From positions 3,906,001 to 3,970,000 of the forward strand of contig NZ_CP149822.1 in NCBI RefSeq assembly GCF_038396755.1: a stretch of 64,000 nucleotides of DNA. Direction: 5' to 3'. Positions 1 to 8,329 of this stretch are shown here, piece by piece (positions within the stretch are counted from its first letter, which is position 1; each line of letters opens with the position of its first letter). A program made the translations under genes and the position numbers. The notes beneath the pieces were generated by a model that saw only the letters and a list, made by a program, of their open reading frames with translations, made no database searches and was not told where the DNA came from. Origin of the DNA: Chitinophaga pollutisoli. GTDB lineage: Bacteria; Bacteroidota; Bacteroidia; Chitinophagales; Chitinophagaceae.

Positions 1-3000
1 TTGACGGGCGAGAAGTACACGCCGCCGCCGAAGCCGTTATGCCATTTGCCGGAGTCTTCGCCACGGTACCACACGCGCCCCACATCGTTGAAACCGATGA
101 GGCCCACAGAGCCAGGGAGGATATACGAAGTGAAGTCGAACAGTTTGACGCGCAGCTCCATGTTGTTGTAGAACATACCGTGCCCGGCGAAGCGGTTGTT
201 GCGGAAACCGCGGAGATTGGCCGTTCCCCCGAGCGACAGCGCCTGGAAGAATTCCGGGTTGCCCCAGGTATAACCGCCGCCGAAACGGGTAACCAGCACT
301 ACGTTGGGCGGCAGGCCGAGGGAGGCGTAAATGCTCATGTCCGACCGGACCTGCAACATGTTCCTGCTGGCGCCGTTGATTCCTTTGCTGCCCAGGATAT
401 ACGTATTCCAGAGGAGGCCGCGGGTGGCCACGAGCTTGTTGTCGCGCGTGTCGATGGCAAAGGCGCCGCGGAGGCCGGCGTAACTTTTCTTCGCATACAG
501 GCGAACGGAATCCCCTTTGTCGAATGCATCGAGGAATCTGCCGTAATTGTGTTCCGGTTCGAGAGAAGCGGCGGTGACAGACGGCCCTATGGCGAAACTG
601 ATGTTCTGCGCCAGGTTGGTGCGCAGCATCATTTCCGCGGAATAAATATTGAAGCGGCTGCGGTAGTAACGGATCGGCGGATCGGTGACGTTTTTATCGT
701 ACACCGTTTCGTTTCCGAAGCCGAAGAAATTGACCGTATTGTGTGGTGCGCGCGCCAGCCCGTACAGCAACAAGTCTGATTTGCCGATCACGTCGTTGAA
801 TTGTCCTTCGTACCGGAATTGCCAGGCTTCCGTTGCCAGGGCATGCATGCCCGTCAGCCGGTGGCGCACGGCAAAGGAATCTTTCCGGAACCCTTGCCCG
901 GTGTACTCCATGCCCACACCGAGGAGCAGCCCGTCGTCGAGGTTGAAGCCGCCGGTGACGAGGGGCATCAGTTTGTTATACTTAAACGCCATCCGGTTGT
1001 AACGGATTACATCCGGGTCGGAAGAAAGGCGCAGGCCCGCGCGGTTGCCTATGGCAAAGCTGTCTTCCTTGTGTTTCAGGTCGTAAATACGTGTTTTTTT
1101 ACCGCCGCCGGAAGCAACGCTGTCGATATACGTGTCTTTTTCCGCGCCCCCGATCAGCCGTACCCGGATGCGGGGATGGCCTTCTCCGGTGAGCACGAAA
1201 CGGTCTTGCCCGCCGAGGCCGTAGATTGCTACTTCCTTCGTATGCGCGGGATCGAAGGTGCGGTCGAAGAGTTTTTGCTCCAGGTCGCCCGATTTACTGA
1301 TCTTGCGCGACACCACGCGCACTTTCCCGTCGTCCAGCCGGGTGATGGTGAACTGTTCGTTCTTCTGCGAGCCGGTCACATCCACGCCTTTGGCAAGGAA
1401 GCGGTAATATTTGAGGGCTTCGCTTTTCATGATGCCCCGCCTGGCTTTCAGCCGTTCCAGCATCATATCGCCGGTGAGGCTGCGGATGGAATCGGGCAAC
1501 TGGCGCACGGCTTCTTCGATGGCTTCGTCGGTCATTTTCACCGTGAAGGATTCCGCTTCCTTCGCCCACTGTTGTTCGGACAGGTTGGTGAGGAAGTTGC
1601 GGTCGAAGTAGCGCGGGTTGAAGTTCAGCCCGTTGATGTTCGGGATATTTTTCCGGAAGCCCTGGATATTGGGCATGAGCCACGCGCGGCTTGCCATCCT
1701 AGGGATCACGCCTTCGTTGACGAAAAACGCCTGGTCGCGGTCGCGTGGGATCGGAAAGAATTCTTTCTTCTTCTTATCTTTTTCGGCCCACCAGCGCCAT
1801 TGATCGTCGTGCCGGTCCCAGTCGCCGATGAAGAAATCGAGCAGGCGCGCCTGCAACACGGCTTTCTGGTTCACGGAATTATCGTTGTCTTCGAGCAGGT
1901 TCTCGAGTACTTTCAGCGTGTTGTAGGTTTTGCTGGCAGTAACGGGCTCGCGTTCTTCGAAGAGGTAAACGCCGCCGGCGAAGTCGTGGCGGAAGATGCC
2001 CAGCGCGGTATCATCGGGGAGATAGACGAACGAGGGGTTGGTATGCGGCACGCCGGCTTTTTCCGCCAGGGATGAAACGACGAGCGGGGCGTATGGGTTG
2101 GAAGCGGAGATCTGGTCCTGCACGATCTCCCGCGCGAAGGTTTCGCGGAGCGCTTCGGGAACGGCGGACGTTGGGTTTTTCACCACCGACCTGAGCACCC
2201 ATTCCCTGCCGGAAGTATCTTCCAGCCGGAGGGAGCGCGTTTGCATCCCGCCCCCGCGCTTGGTGACTTTCAATCCGCCCTTCGTCGTGTCGATATCGAT
2301 CACGGGGAAAGTAAGGGGCGTAGCCCAGACTTTCCGGTAGTTTTCGCCGAGCATAAGCCGGTGGAAACCGTTGATGTTGACGTAGCGGGGATCTGCCGCC
2401 ATGGTCACACTGTCTGGCATGGGTTTGGCCGCTTCCTGCGCGAGCTTCTTCCGGTATCCGTTCAGGTCGAACATCTGACGCGAGAAGATAGGGGTGGATT
2501 CGTTTTCGTTATAGAAATCCACTTTCACGCTGCCATTTTTCATCACCGTGATCACACTGTATCCGTAGAATTTACTGGCGAACAAAGCGCCCGGGCCTTG
2601 CTTCACCCGGCTGTCTTTCGCGCCCGCGCCGCTCACCACGAAATAGCGGTGCCCTTCGTTGATGAGCTGCAAAGTATGCTCATGGCCCGCCACGAATACG
2701 GTGGGCGATTCCTTCGGGATAGCCGCTTCGATCCCGCGGATCAGGCGCTTGTATAACGGATGCGGGAGGTCTTCCCGCGTGCCGAATACGCCGCGTACCA
2801 ATGGGTAAATGCTGCCGATAACGGGCATGGGCACGTATAGGTAAGGTTTGGCGTCGGTAAGGGGGAAGATATGCTGTTTGATGGTGTAATACCCACCATG
2901 AATGCCGTAGCTGCGCAAAGGGTGGTGCGCGGCGAATACGAGCAGCTTCCCGGGATTGGCGGCCGCGATATCCTTGATCTCGGCCAGCACCTCGTCTTCC

Positions 3001-3548
3001 GTCTTCTGATCGCAGGACGATTCCAGCCCGGGTTTTGCGCCAGGGTACAGCCACCACTCGGAGTCCATCACAATCAACATGACGTCATCTCCCAACGGCA
3101 CGGCCAGCGGTCCGGGACAGCCATCTTTCGGTAAAAAGTCGACGTTGGGCAGTTTCAGCGAATCGATGTACTGTTGCTGGTTACGGATCTGCCGCCAGCC
3201 GTCGGGCCGGTGTTTGGACCAATCGTGGTTGCCGGGAATAAATATTCCTTTGGCGTTGGTGCCTCTCACGAGGTTGACCTGGTAATCGAGGATGGCGCGC
3301 GCTTCGGGGAAGTTCTTTGCCAGAGGGCTGGGCAACCCGAGCGGGTACACGTTGTCGCCGAGGAAGAGAACGGTGTTGGCGCCTTTATCCAGCGGGAAGT
3401 TGCGCTTCACCGCATCCACGACGGGGTTGATCCCGTTGCGCATTTCGCCGGCGTCACCGATGAGGATGATGCGCTGCTGTATGCTGTCTTCCTGCGCGGA
3501 TGCCCGCAGGGCGAGGCAAGCGAGGAAAAGGAATGCGAGGTATTTCAA
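1..3548 (-). CDS. Metallophosphoesterase with kinase-like middle region and C-terminal outer-membrane beta-barrel (3' end outside window)
   Basis: The frame stays open from a TTG at 3546-3548 to the left edge, so the C-terminus is missing. An in-frame TAA lies two codons upstream, and the TTG is followed at once by a clean signal peptide (MKYLAFLFLACLALRASAQ), so TTG is the only reasonable start. It overlaps the upstream stop as TTGA, which suggests translational coupling. The first ~300 residues carry calcineurin-type metal motifs (GDAG, GDNVY, GNHDW, AHHPL, GHEH). A middle region (about 1700-2260) has VLRSVVKNP, GDWDRH and PRDRDQAFF motifs resembling an atypical kinase fold. The remainder has alternating beta strands ending in FxGFG and LRGF motifs like BamA/TamA or patatin-type surface barrels. 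It is probably a periplasm-facing or surface-exposed phosphoesterase anchored in the outer membrane. The substrate is unknown. Confidence 0.88.
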   Translation of the reverse strand, partial: MKYLAFLFLACLALRASAQEDSIQQRIILIGDAGEMRNGINPVVDAVKRNFPLDKGANTVLFLGDNVYPLGLPSPLAKNFPEARAILDYQVNLVRGTNAKGIFIPGNHDWSKHRPDGWRQIRNQQQYIDSLKLPNVDFLPKDGCPGPLAVPLGDDVMLIVMDSEWWLYPGAKPGLESSCDQKTEDEVLAEIKDIAAANPGKLLVFAAHHPLRSYGIHGGYYTIKQHIFPLTDAKPYLYVPMPVIGSIYPLVRGVFGTREDLPHPLYKRLIRGIEAAIPKESPTVFVAGHEHTLQLINEGHRYFVVSGAGAKDSRVKQGPGALFASKFYGYSVITVMKNGSVKVDFYNENESTPIFSRQMFDLNGYRKKLAQEAAKPMPDSVTMAADPRYVNINGFHRLMLGENYRKVWATPLTFPVIDIDTTKGGLKVTKRGGGMQTRSLRLEDTSGREWVLRSVVKNPTSAVPEALRETFAREIVQDQISASNPYAPLVVSSLAEKAGVPHTNPSFVYLPDDTALGIFRHDFAGGVYLFEEREPVTASKTYNTLKVLENLLEDNDNSVNQKAVLQARLLDFFIGDWDRHDDQWRWWAEKDKKKKEFFPIPRDRDQAFFVNEGVIPRMASRAWLMPNIQGFRKNIPNINGLNFNPRYFDRNFLTNLSEQQWAKEAESFTVKMTDEAIEEAVRQLPDSIRSLTGDMMLERLKARRGIMKSEALKYYRFLAKGVDVTGSQKNEQFTITRLDDGKVRVVSRKISKSGDLEQKLFDRTFDPAHTKEVAIYGLGGQDRFVLTGEGHPRIRVRLIGGAEKDTYIDSVASGGGKKTRIYDLKHKEDSFAIGNRAGLRLSSDPDVIRYNRMAFKYNKLMPLVTGGFNLDDGLLLGVGMEYTGQGFRKDSFAVRHRLTGMHALATEAWQFRYEGQFNDVIGKSDLLLYGLARAPHNTVNFFGFGNETVYDKNVTDPPIRYYRSRFNIYSAEMMLRTNLAQNISFAIGPSVTAASLEPEHNYGRFLDAFDKGDSVRLYAKKSYAGLRGAFAIDTRDNKLVATRGLLWNTYILGSKGINGASRNMLQVRSDMSIYASLGLPPNVVLVTRFGGGYTWGNPEFFQALSLGGTANLRGFRNNRFAGHGMFYNNMELRVKLFDFTSYILPGSVGLIGFNDVGRVWYRGEDSGKWHNGFGGGVYFSPV

Positions 3549-4399
3549 TTTTTAGGGCTGTATTTGAATTTGAGAATATCGGCCGTATGGTCTTCATCGC
3601 CTTCGTTGGAAATATACATATCTCCGTTTGGCGCGAAGGTGATGCCTTCGGGCTGAGAGAAATGTTTCCTGGGCAGGCGGTGCGTTTCCTGTACGTTACC
3701 CTGAAGGTCGGTAATGACGAGCAGTTCATTCACCGAAGCCACGATATATACCCTGTTTTCGATGGGATGGACAGCTGCGCCGGAGGGCCTGAAGTGCTTG
3801 GAAGGACCTTCTTTCAGTCCGGGGATGTTGTCATTGAAAAAGCGCCAGGCGGGTTCGGGGTTCCAGGTCATCGAATCGGGGCTGAACGTGAATACGCTGG
3901 TCTGCTTTTGTCCTTTATCCACTTCGCAGGTTTTGCAGATGGCCACGATCCGGTTGGACTGGATATCATAATAAGCCGCTTCGAACTCGCGTTTCCAGTT
4001 GTGCGGGAAATGCGCGAGGGTGGAAGAGATGGTGTCGGTGAACATCCCGTCTATCCTGTACATGCTGCCGTTGCTTTTGAGCACGAACCAATCTTTGCCG
4101 GTGAACACGGTTTCTTCATAATCGCCGCCTTTCCCGAATTTCCAGGAGGGATAAGGAGCGGTAGCGCGGAGGTTGACCTGGAAGAGTTTTCCCTGTTCGT
4201 CGTTGTTGGCGATGAAGTGGGCTTCGTCGCGGTGGAACACGATGCCGGAGATTTCCTGCAACGACTCCCGGACGCGGAACCGTTCGTATTGTTCGAGCCG
4301 GTAGCCTTCCGGCGAGGTTTGGAGCCGTGCTTCATTTTGCCCCGCCAACTGGCAGGAAATGAGCATGATTGCAGGCAGCAGACAAGGAAACATCTTCAT
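3545..4399 (-). CDS. SdiA-regulated-family beta-propeller lipoprotein
   Basis: This 284-residue protein begins with a lipoprotein signal (LISC, Cys16), so it should be membrane-anchored outside the cytoplasm. The body shows repeated propeller-type motifs (EISGIVFH, FEAAYYD, SGAAVHP, QPEGITFAPNGDMYISNEG) typical of the SdiA-regulated family, whose members are six-bladed propellers of poorly known function. Its stop codon overlaps the TTG start of the downstream metallophosphoesterase, so the two are almost certainly co-translated and may act together on a surface phosphoester. The family assignment is fairly secure; no enzymatic role can be read from the sequence. Confidence 0.85.
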   Translation of the reverse strand: MKMFPCLLPAIMLISCQLAGQNEARLQTSPEGYRLEQYERFRVRESLQEISGIVFHRDEAHFIANNDEQGKLFQVNLRATAPYPSWKFGKGGDYEETVFTGKDWFVLKSNGSMYRIDGMFTDTISSTLAHFPHNWKREFEAAYYDIQSNRIVAICKTCEVDKGQKQTSVFTFSPDSMTWNPEPAWRFFNDNIPGLKEGPSKHFRPSGAAVHPIENRVYIVASVNELLVITDLQGNVQETHRLPRKHFSQPEGITFAPNGDMYISNEGDEDHTADILKFKYSPKN

Positions 4400-4470
4400 A
4401 AGCCATTCTTTATAGGATAAAATTAACGCAAAAAATGCCGTAATTTGGAATATAGTAAATACACCACCAG

Positions 4471-5694
4471 ATGGAAATTAGTTCAGTGTTAGCAGCCGCG
4501 CAGGCCTATGTGACCCGGCAATATGAATCGCACCCGGACCCGGTGCTGGTATACCACAACCTCGTGCATACCAGCCAGGTAGTGCAGGCGGCCGACCAGA
4601 TATCCGCCTATTACCGCCTTTCGGAAGCAGACCATCTGATCGTGATGCTGGCGGCCTGGTTCCATGATATGGGGTATCTTGAAGGCGAGCGATCCAGCCA
4701 CGAATCCGCCGGCGCCGATGCCGTGCGGGCATTCGCCAAAGCGCAGGGGCTCCCTGAAGCTACGGGCCGCGCCGCGGCGGATTGCGTGCTCGCCACCAAA
4801 ATGCCCCAGCAGCCAAATAACCTGCTGGAGCAGATCGTGTGCGATGCGGACCTTTTCCATCTCGGCAGCAAAGAATTTTCCAAACGCAACAAGCTCCTCC
4901 GCACGGAAGCCGAACTGGCCGCGGGCAAAAAGATCAGCAGCGTGGAATGGACGCGCACCACTATCCAGTTCCTCGAATCCCACCAATACCACACCGCTTA
5001 CTGCCGTACTCTGCTCAACCCGCAGAAAGAAGAAAATATTGAAAAGCTGAAAATAAAGCTGGAAGAAAAACAGCGGGAAGCGACGGCGGAAAAGCACGGA
5101 TTACAGCCGGAAAAGAAAGTGGAAAAAGTGAAGGAAGATAAGGAAGATAAGGGTGAGAAGAAGAAACCTGGCGTGGAAACGATGTTCCGCACCACCGGGA
5201 CCAATCACATCCGCCTCAGTTCTATGGCCGATTCCAAAGCGAATATCATGATTTCGGTGAATGCCATCATCATCTCCGTATTGTTATCGGTTTTGCTGCG
5301 GAAGCTGGAAGATTATCCCAATTTCATCCTGCCCGCCTTCATTTTCCTCGTCACCAGCGTTACTACCATCGTGTTCGCGGTTTTGGCCACACGGCCCAAT
5401 GTAACGAGCGGCCGCTTCACGGAAGAAGATATCAAAAACAAAAAAGCGAACCTCCTTTTCTTCGGCAACTTCCACCAGATGTCGTACCCCGAATATGAAG
5501 AGGGAATGGAAACCATCATCAAAAACCCGGATTACCTCTACAGCAACATGATCCATGATATATACAATCTGGGCGTGGTGCTGGGCCGGAAATACCGGTT
5601 GCTGCGCCTGGCGTACAATACCTTCATGTTCGGCATCGTGGCTTCCGTGATCGCATTCACGGTGGCGGCTATCTTTTTCCCGGTAAAAGGTTAG
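4471..5694 (+). CDS. HD-domain hydrolase fused to Pycsar-type (DUF5706) transmembrane effector domain
   Basis: A protein of 407 residues in three parts. Residues 1-180 form an HD phosphohydrolase: YHNLVH (His29, His33), HD at 65-66 and CDAD (Asp125, Asp127) match metal-binding positions. Residues 185-235 are a Lys/Glu-rich charged linker, probably coiled. Residues 240-405 match the DUF5706/PycTM family, with the signature SMADSKAN just before the first membrane helix (257-276), then helices near 285-305 and 384-404. In Pycsar defence, PycTM proteins respond to cyclic pyrimidine nucleotides made by PycC, but no PycC-like cyclase is visible nearby. The HD part may bind or hydrolyse a nucleotide signal. 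The gene lies 3 bases upstream of polyphosphate kinase, so a role in a stress or nucleotide pathway is as likely as defence. Domain calls are firm; function is inference. Confidence 0.86.
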   Translation: MEISSVLAAAQAYVTRQYESHPDPVLVYHNLVHTSQVVQAADQISAYYRLSEADHLIVMLAAWFHDMGYLEGERSSHESAGADAVRAFAKAQGLPEATGRAAADCVLATKMPQQPNNLLEQIVCDADLFHLGSKEFSKRNKLLRTEAELAAGKKISSVEWTRTTIQFLESHQYHTAYCRTLLNPQKEENIEKLKIKLEEKQREATAEKHGLQPEKKVEKVKEDKEDKGEKKKPGVETMFRTTGTNHIRLSSMADSKANIMISVNAIIISVLLSVLLRKLEDYPNFILPAFIFLVTSVTTIVFAVLATRPNVTSGRFTEEDIKNKKANLLFFGNFHQMSYPEYEEGMETIIKNPDYLYSNMIHDIYNLGVVLGRKYRLLRLAYNTFMFGIVASVIAFTVAAIFFPVKG

Positions 5695-5697
5695 GCA

Positions 5698-7695
5698 TTG
5701 GAGCAACAAACCATCCCCCTGAACGACCGCGACCTGAGCTGGCTGCACTTCAATTTCCGGGTGCTTTCCATGGCGGAGACGCCGGGTGTTCCGCTGTATG
5801 AGCGCGTGAAATTCCTGTCCATCTTCTCCTCGAACCTTGACGAGTTTTTCCGCGTACGCATGCCGGCGCTGCTGGCCCTGCACCAGTTGCATGAAGGCGA
5901 AAAAGGCGCCCTGTCCGCCGCGCAGCAGGAAATCGCCCGGCAGCTCAACGAATATGGGCGCATTTTCACGCAAGTGGTGATACCCGGGTTACAAGAGAAA
6001 GGCATCCGGTTGTATTACGGGGAATCCCCCGCACCGGAGCACTTCCCTGCCATCCGCGATTATTTCTTCAACACGATACTTGCCTACCTCCGCCCCGTGC
6101 GTCTCCGGCTGGGCGAACCGATGGAACTGTTCCTCGAAAACAACGCACTCTACCTCGTGGTGTGCCTGGAAGACGGCGGCACCGGGATCGTCAACATCCC
6201 ATCGGATCATTTGCCGCGTTTCCTCCGGCTCGCCGGCAACGATATCCTCTTCCTCGACGACGCCATCCGCCAGCACCTGGATTTCCTTTTCCCGCATGTG
6301 GGCATCAAAGCCGCGTACAGCATCAAGGTTACGCGGGACGCGGAGATCGACGTTGACGAGTTCAGCGGCCACCTGCTGCAAAAAGTAGAAGACATGCTGG
6401 TACAACGCCAGATGGGCGTGCCCACCCGTTTCCTGTACGACGCGGCCATGCCGGATGCGCTGCGCAACCAGCTGGCGGCTTATTTCCGCATCGCGCCGCC
6501 GGAATTGGCCACCGGGGGGCGGTACCACAACCTCCGCGACCTGTCCGACCTGCCGCTGCCTTCCGACGCTTCGGCGGAATATCCCAAAGCGCCGCCAGCG
6601 TACTGCAATGCCATCGATCCCGGCAGATCGCTGCTGGACCAGGTCCAGGAGCGCGACTTCTTGCTGCATGTGCCTTATCAATCCTACGATTACATTCTTC
6701 GATACTTCAATGAAGCCGCCACTGACCCCGAAGTGCGCGAGATTTATGTTACGCTGTACCGCGTGGCTTCCACCTCCCGCATCGCACATGCGCTCATGAG
6801 CGCCGCGCAAAACGGGAAGAAGGTGACGGTGATGGTGGAACTGAAGGCGCGTTTCGACGAGGCCAACAACATCCGCTGGGCCAAGCGCATGAAGGCCGCC
6901 GGCGTTAAGATACTGTACAGCATCCCAGGCCTGAAGGTGCATGCGAAAGTGGCCCTGGTGAAGCGCAAGCGCGGATTCTACTGGGATCATACCGCGCTGC
7001 TGGCTACCGGCAACTTCAACGAAAGCACCGCGCGGTTTTATGCCGATCACGTACTGCTCACCCGCCACCAGGCGCTCACGCAGGAGCTGGAGCTGCTGTT
7101 CATTTATATGCAGACCGGCATCCAGCCCGGGAAGTTCAATTTCATGCACTTCGAACATTTGCTGGTGGCGCAGTTCAACCTTGTCGAGCGGTTTAAAACG
7201 CTCATCCGCGGTGAAGCGGAGAACGCCCGCAACGGCAAGCCCGCGCGCATCACCATCAAACTGAACAACCTGCAGGAGAAAAGCATGATCGCCGAGCTGT
7301 ACGCAGCGGCAGACGCAGGGGTGGAGATCGATCTGATCGTCAGGAGCATCTGCTGCCTGGTGCCCCGCGAAGGCATCCGGGTACGCCGGATCGTGGACCG
7401 TTACCTGGAACATGCCCGTGTGTTCATTTTCCATAACGGTGGGAAAGAACTGATTTACATGGGTTCGGCCGACTGGATGAACCGCAACCTGCACCGCCGG
7501 ATCGAAGTGTGCTTCCCGGTGTATGACCCGGCAGGCCGGCAGCAGCTGAAAGATATTATCGCCTTGCAATTGGCGGATAATACAAATGCCGTAATATTGG
7601 GGGCCGATGCCCGCAACCTGCCGGTTCCGCGGGAAGCAGGCGCCCCCGGCATCAACGCTCAGCGAGATACTTACGCATACGTTCGGAAACTATAA
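5698..7695 (+). CDS. ppk1: Polyphosphate kinase 1
   Basis: This enzyme makes inorganic polyphosphate from ATP, reversibly. The 665 residues show the family order: N-terminal DLSWLHFNFRVL and FSSNLDEFFRVR, then the PLD-like catalytic halves with PYQSYDYILRYF, GLKVHAKVAL (His415, the expected phosphorylated His), LATGNFNEST, EHARVF (His572, second catalytic His) and MGSADWMNRN near the end. It is slightly shorter than the roughly 690-residue E. coli enzyme. The start is TTG at 5698: the only codon between it and the preceding gene's stop is GCA, and the first internal Met lies past the conserved N-terminal motif. It sits 3 bases after the HD-PycTM gene and 10 bases before the DUF4442 gene, which implies one transcript. 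Confidence 0.96.
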   Translation: MEQQTIPLNDRDLSWLHFNFRVLSMAETPGVPLYERVKFLSIFSSNLDEFFRVRMPALLALHQLHEGEKGALSAAQQEIARQLNEYGRIFTQVVIPGLQEKGIRLYYGESPAPEHFPAIRDYFFNTILAYLRPVRLRLGEPMELFLENNALYLVVCLEDGGTGIVNIPSDHLPRFLRLAGNDILFLDDAIRQHLDFLFPHVGIKAAYSIKVTRDAEIDVDEFSGHLLQKVEDMLVQRQMGVPTRFLYDAAMPDALRNQLAAYFRIAPPELATGGRYHNLRDLSDLPLPSDASAEYPKAPPAYCNAIDPGRSLLDQVQERDFLLHVPYQSYDYILRYFNEAATDPEVREIYVTLYRVASTSRIAHALMSAAQNGKKVTVMVELKARFDEANNIRWAKRMKAAGVKILYSIPGLKVHAKVALVKRKRGFYWDHTALLATGNFNESTARFYADHVLLTRHQALTQELELLFIYMQTGIQPGKFNFMHFEHLLVAQFNLVERFKTLIRGEAENARNGKPARITIKLNNLQEKSMIAELYAAADAGVEIDLIVRSICCLVPREGIRVRRIVDRYLEHARVFIFHNGGKELIYMGSADWMNRNLHRRIEVCFPVYDPAGRQQLKDIIALQLADNTNAVILGADARNLPVPREAGAPGINAQRDTYAYVRKL

Positions 7696-7705
7696 AATCC
7701 CCGGA

Positions 7706-8329
7706 ATGGCAACTACCCGCAGCGCATCCCAATTTTTCAACAGAGTGAACAACCGGTTCGCTTTCTCGTTGTTTCTCCTGTATAAACTCCCCAGCGCCTG
7801 GATCTCCGGTGTTCGCGCGGGCAGCGCTTCCGAGCTGTCGTGCACCACATCCGTCCCGTATCGCTGGCTTTCCCAGAACCCTTTCCGCAGCACGTATTTC
7901 GCCTGCCTGGCTATGGCCGCGGAAATGAGCAGCGGGATTCTCGCCATGGGGCACGTGTATGGCGCAACGGCTAAAGTATCGATGCTGGTCACCGGGATGG
8001 AAGGCATCTTTCTTAAAAAGGCAAAAAACAAGACATATTTCACCTGTGACGAAGGCGCCGCCATCCGCGACGCCATCGCGCAAACGATAGCAACCGGAGA
8101 ATCCGTGGCCCTGACGGTGGAAGTAACCGGCAGGAGCAAAGACAGCACGGAGATCGCAAGGTTCAGGATTACGTGGAGTTTTAAAAAGCATCATCATGAA
8201 AATCGCATTTCACGGAGCAGCACGCACGGTGACGGGGTCGAAGCACCTTATCACCCTGAAGAAAGGACTGAAGATTTTATTAGACTGCGGCATGTACCAG
8301 GGCATGGGCCGCGAAACCACCGCCCTTAA
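7706..8329 (+). CDS. DUF4442 hotdog-fold protein, C-terminus reads through into next gene (probable frame error)
   Basis: From the ATG at 7706 the protein matches the DUF4442 (PaaI/YiiD-like hotdog) family: an N-terminal FNRVNNRFAF helix, LPSAWISGVR, then GILAMGHVYG near the hotdog helix and a final strand ITWSF. Such proteins are usually about 155-165 residues and are presumed thioesterase-like or acyl-binding. Here the frame runs on to 8329, 134 bases into the nuclease gene, and the last ~45 residues are a meaningless read of another frame. One more A in the A5 run at 8183-8187 would end the protein at a TGA (8197-8199) overlapping the next ATG as ATGA, giving 164 residues. That is probably the true gene end. 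Confidence 0.82.
   Translation: MATTRSASQFFNRVNNRFAFSLFLLYKLPSAWISGVRAGSASELSCTTSVPYRWLSQNPFRSTYFACLAMAAEMSSGILAMGHVYGATAKVSMLVTGMEGIFLKKAKNKTYFTCDEGAAIRDAIAQTIATGESVALTVEVTGRSKDSTEIARFRITWSFKKHHHENRISRSSTHGDGVEAPYHPEERTEDFIRLRHVPGHGPRNHRP

Noticed and set aside
39..2075. Long plus-strand open frames at 39-779 and 801-2075
   Set aside because: They lie opposite the metallophosphoesterase gene, whose minus-strand frame has clear motifs; the plus-strand translations are Val/His/Gly-rich shadow products without any family character.
4471..5694. Complete Pycsar defence system
   Set aside because: A PycTM-like domain is present but no adjacent PycC cyclase or other defence gene is seen, so a defence island cannot be claimed.
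5989..7569. 526-codon minus-strand open frame opposite ppk1
   Set aside because: The GC-rich antisense frame has no stops by composition only; ppk1 motifs on the plus strand explain the region.
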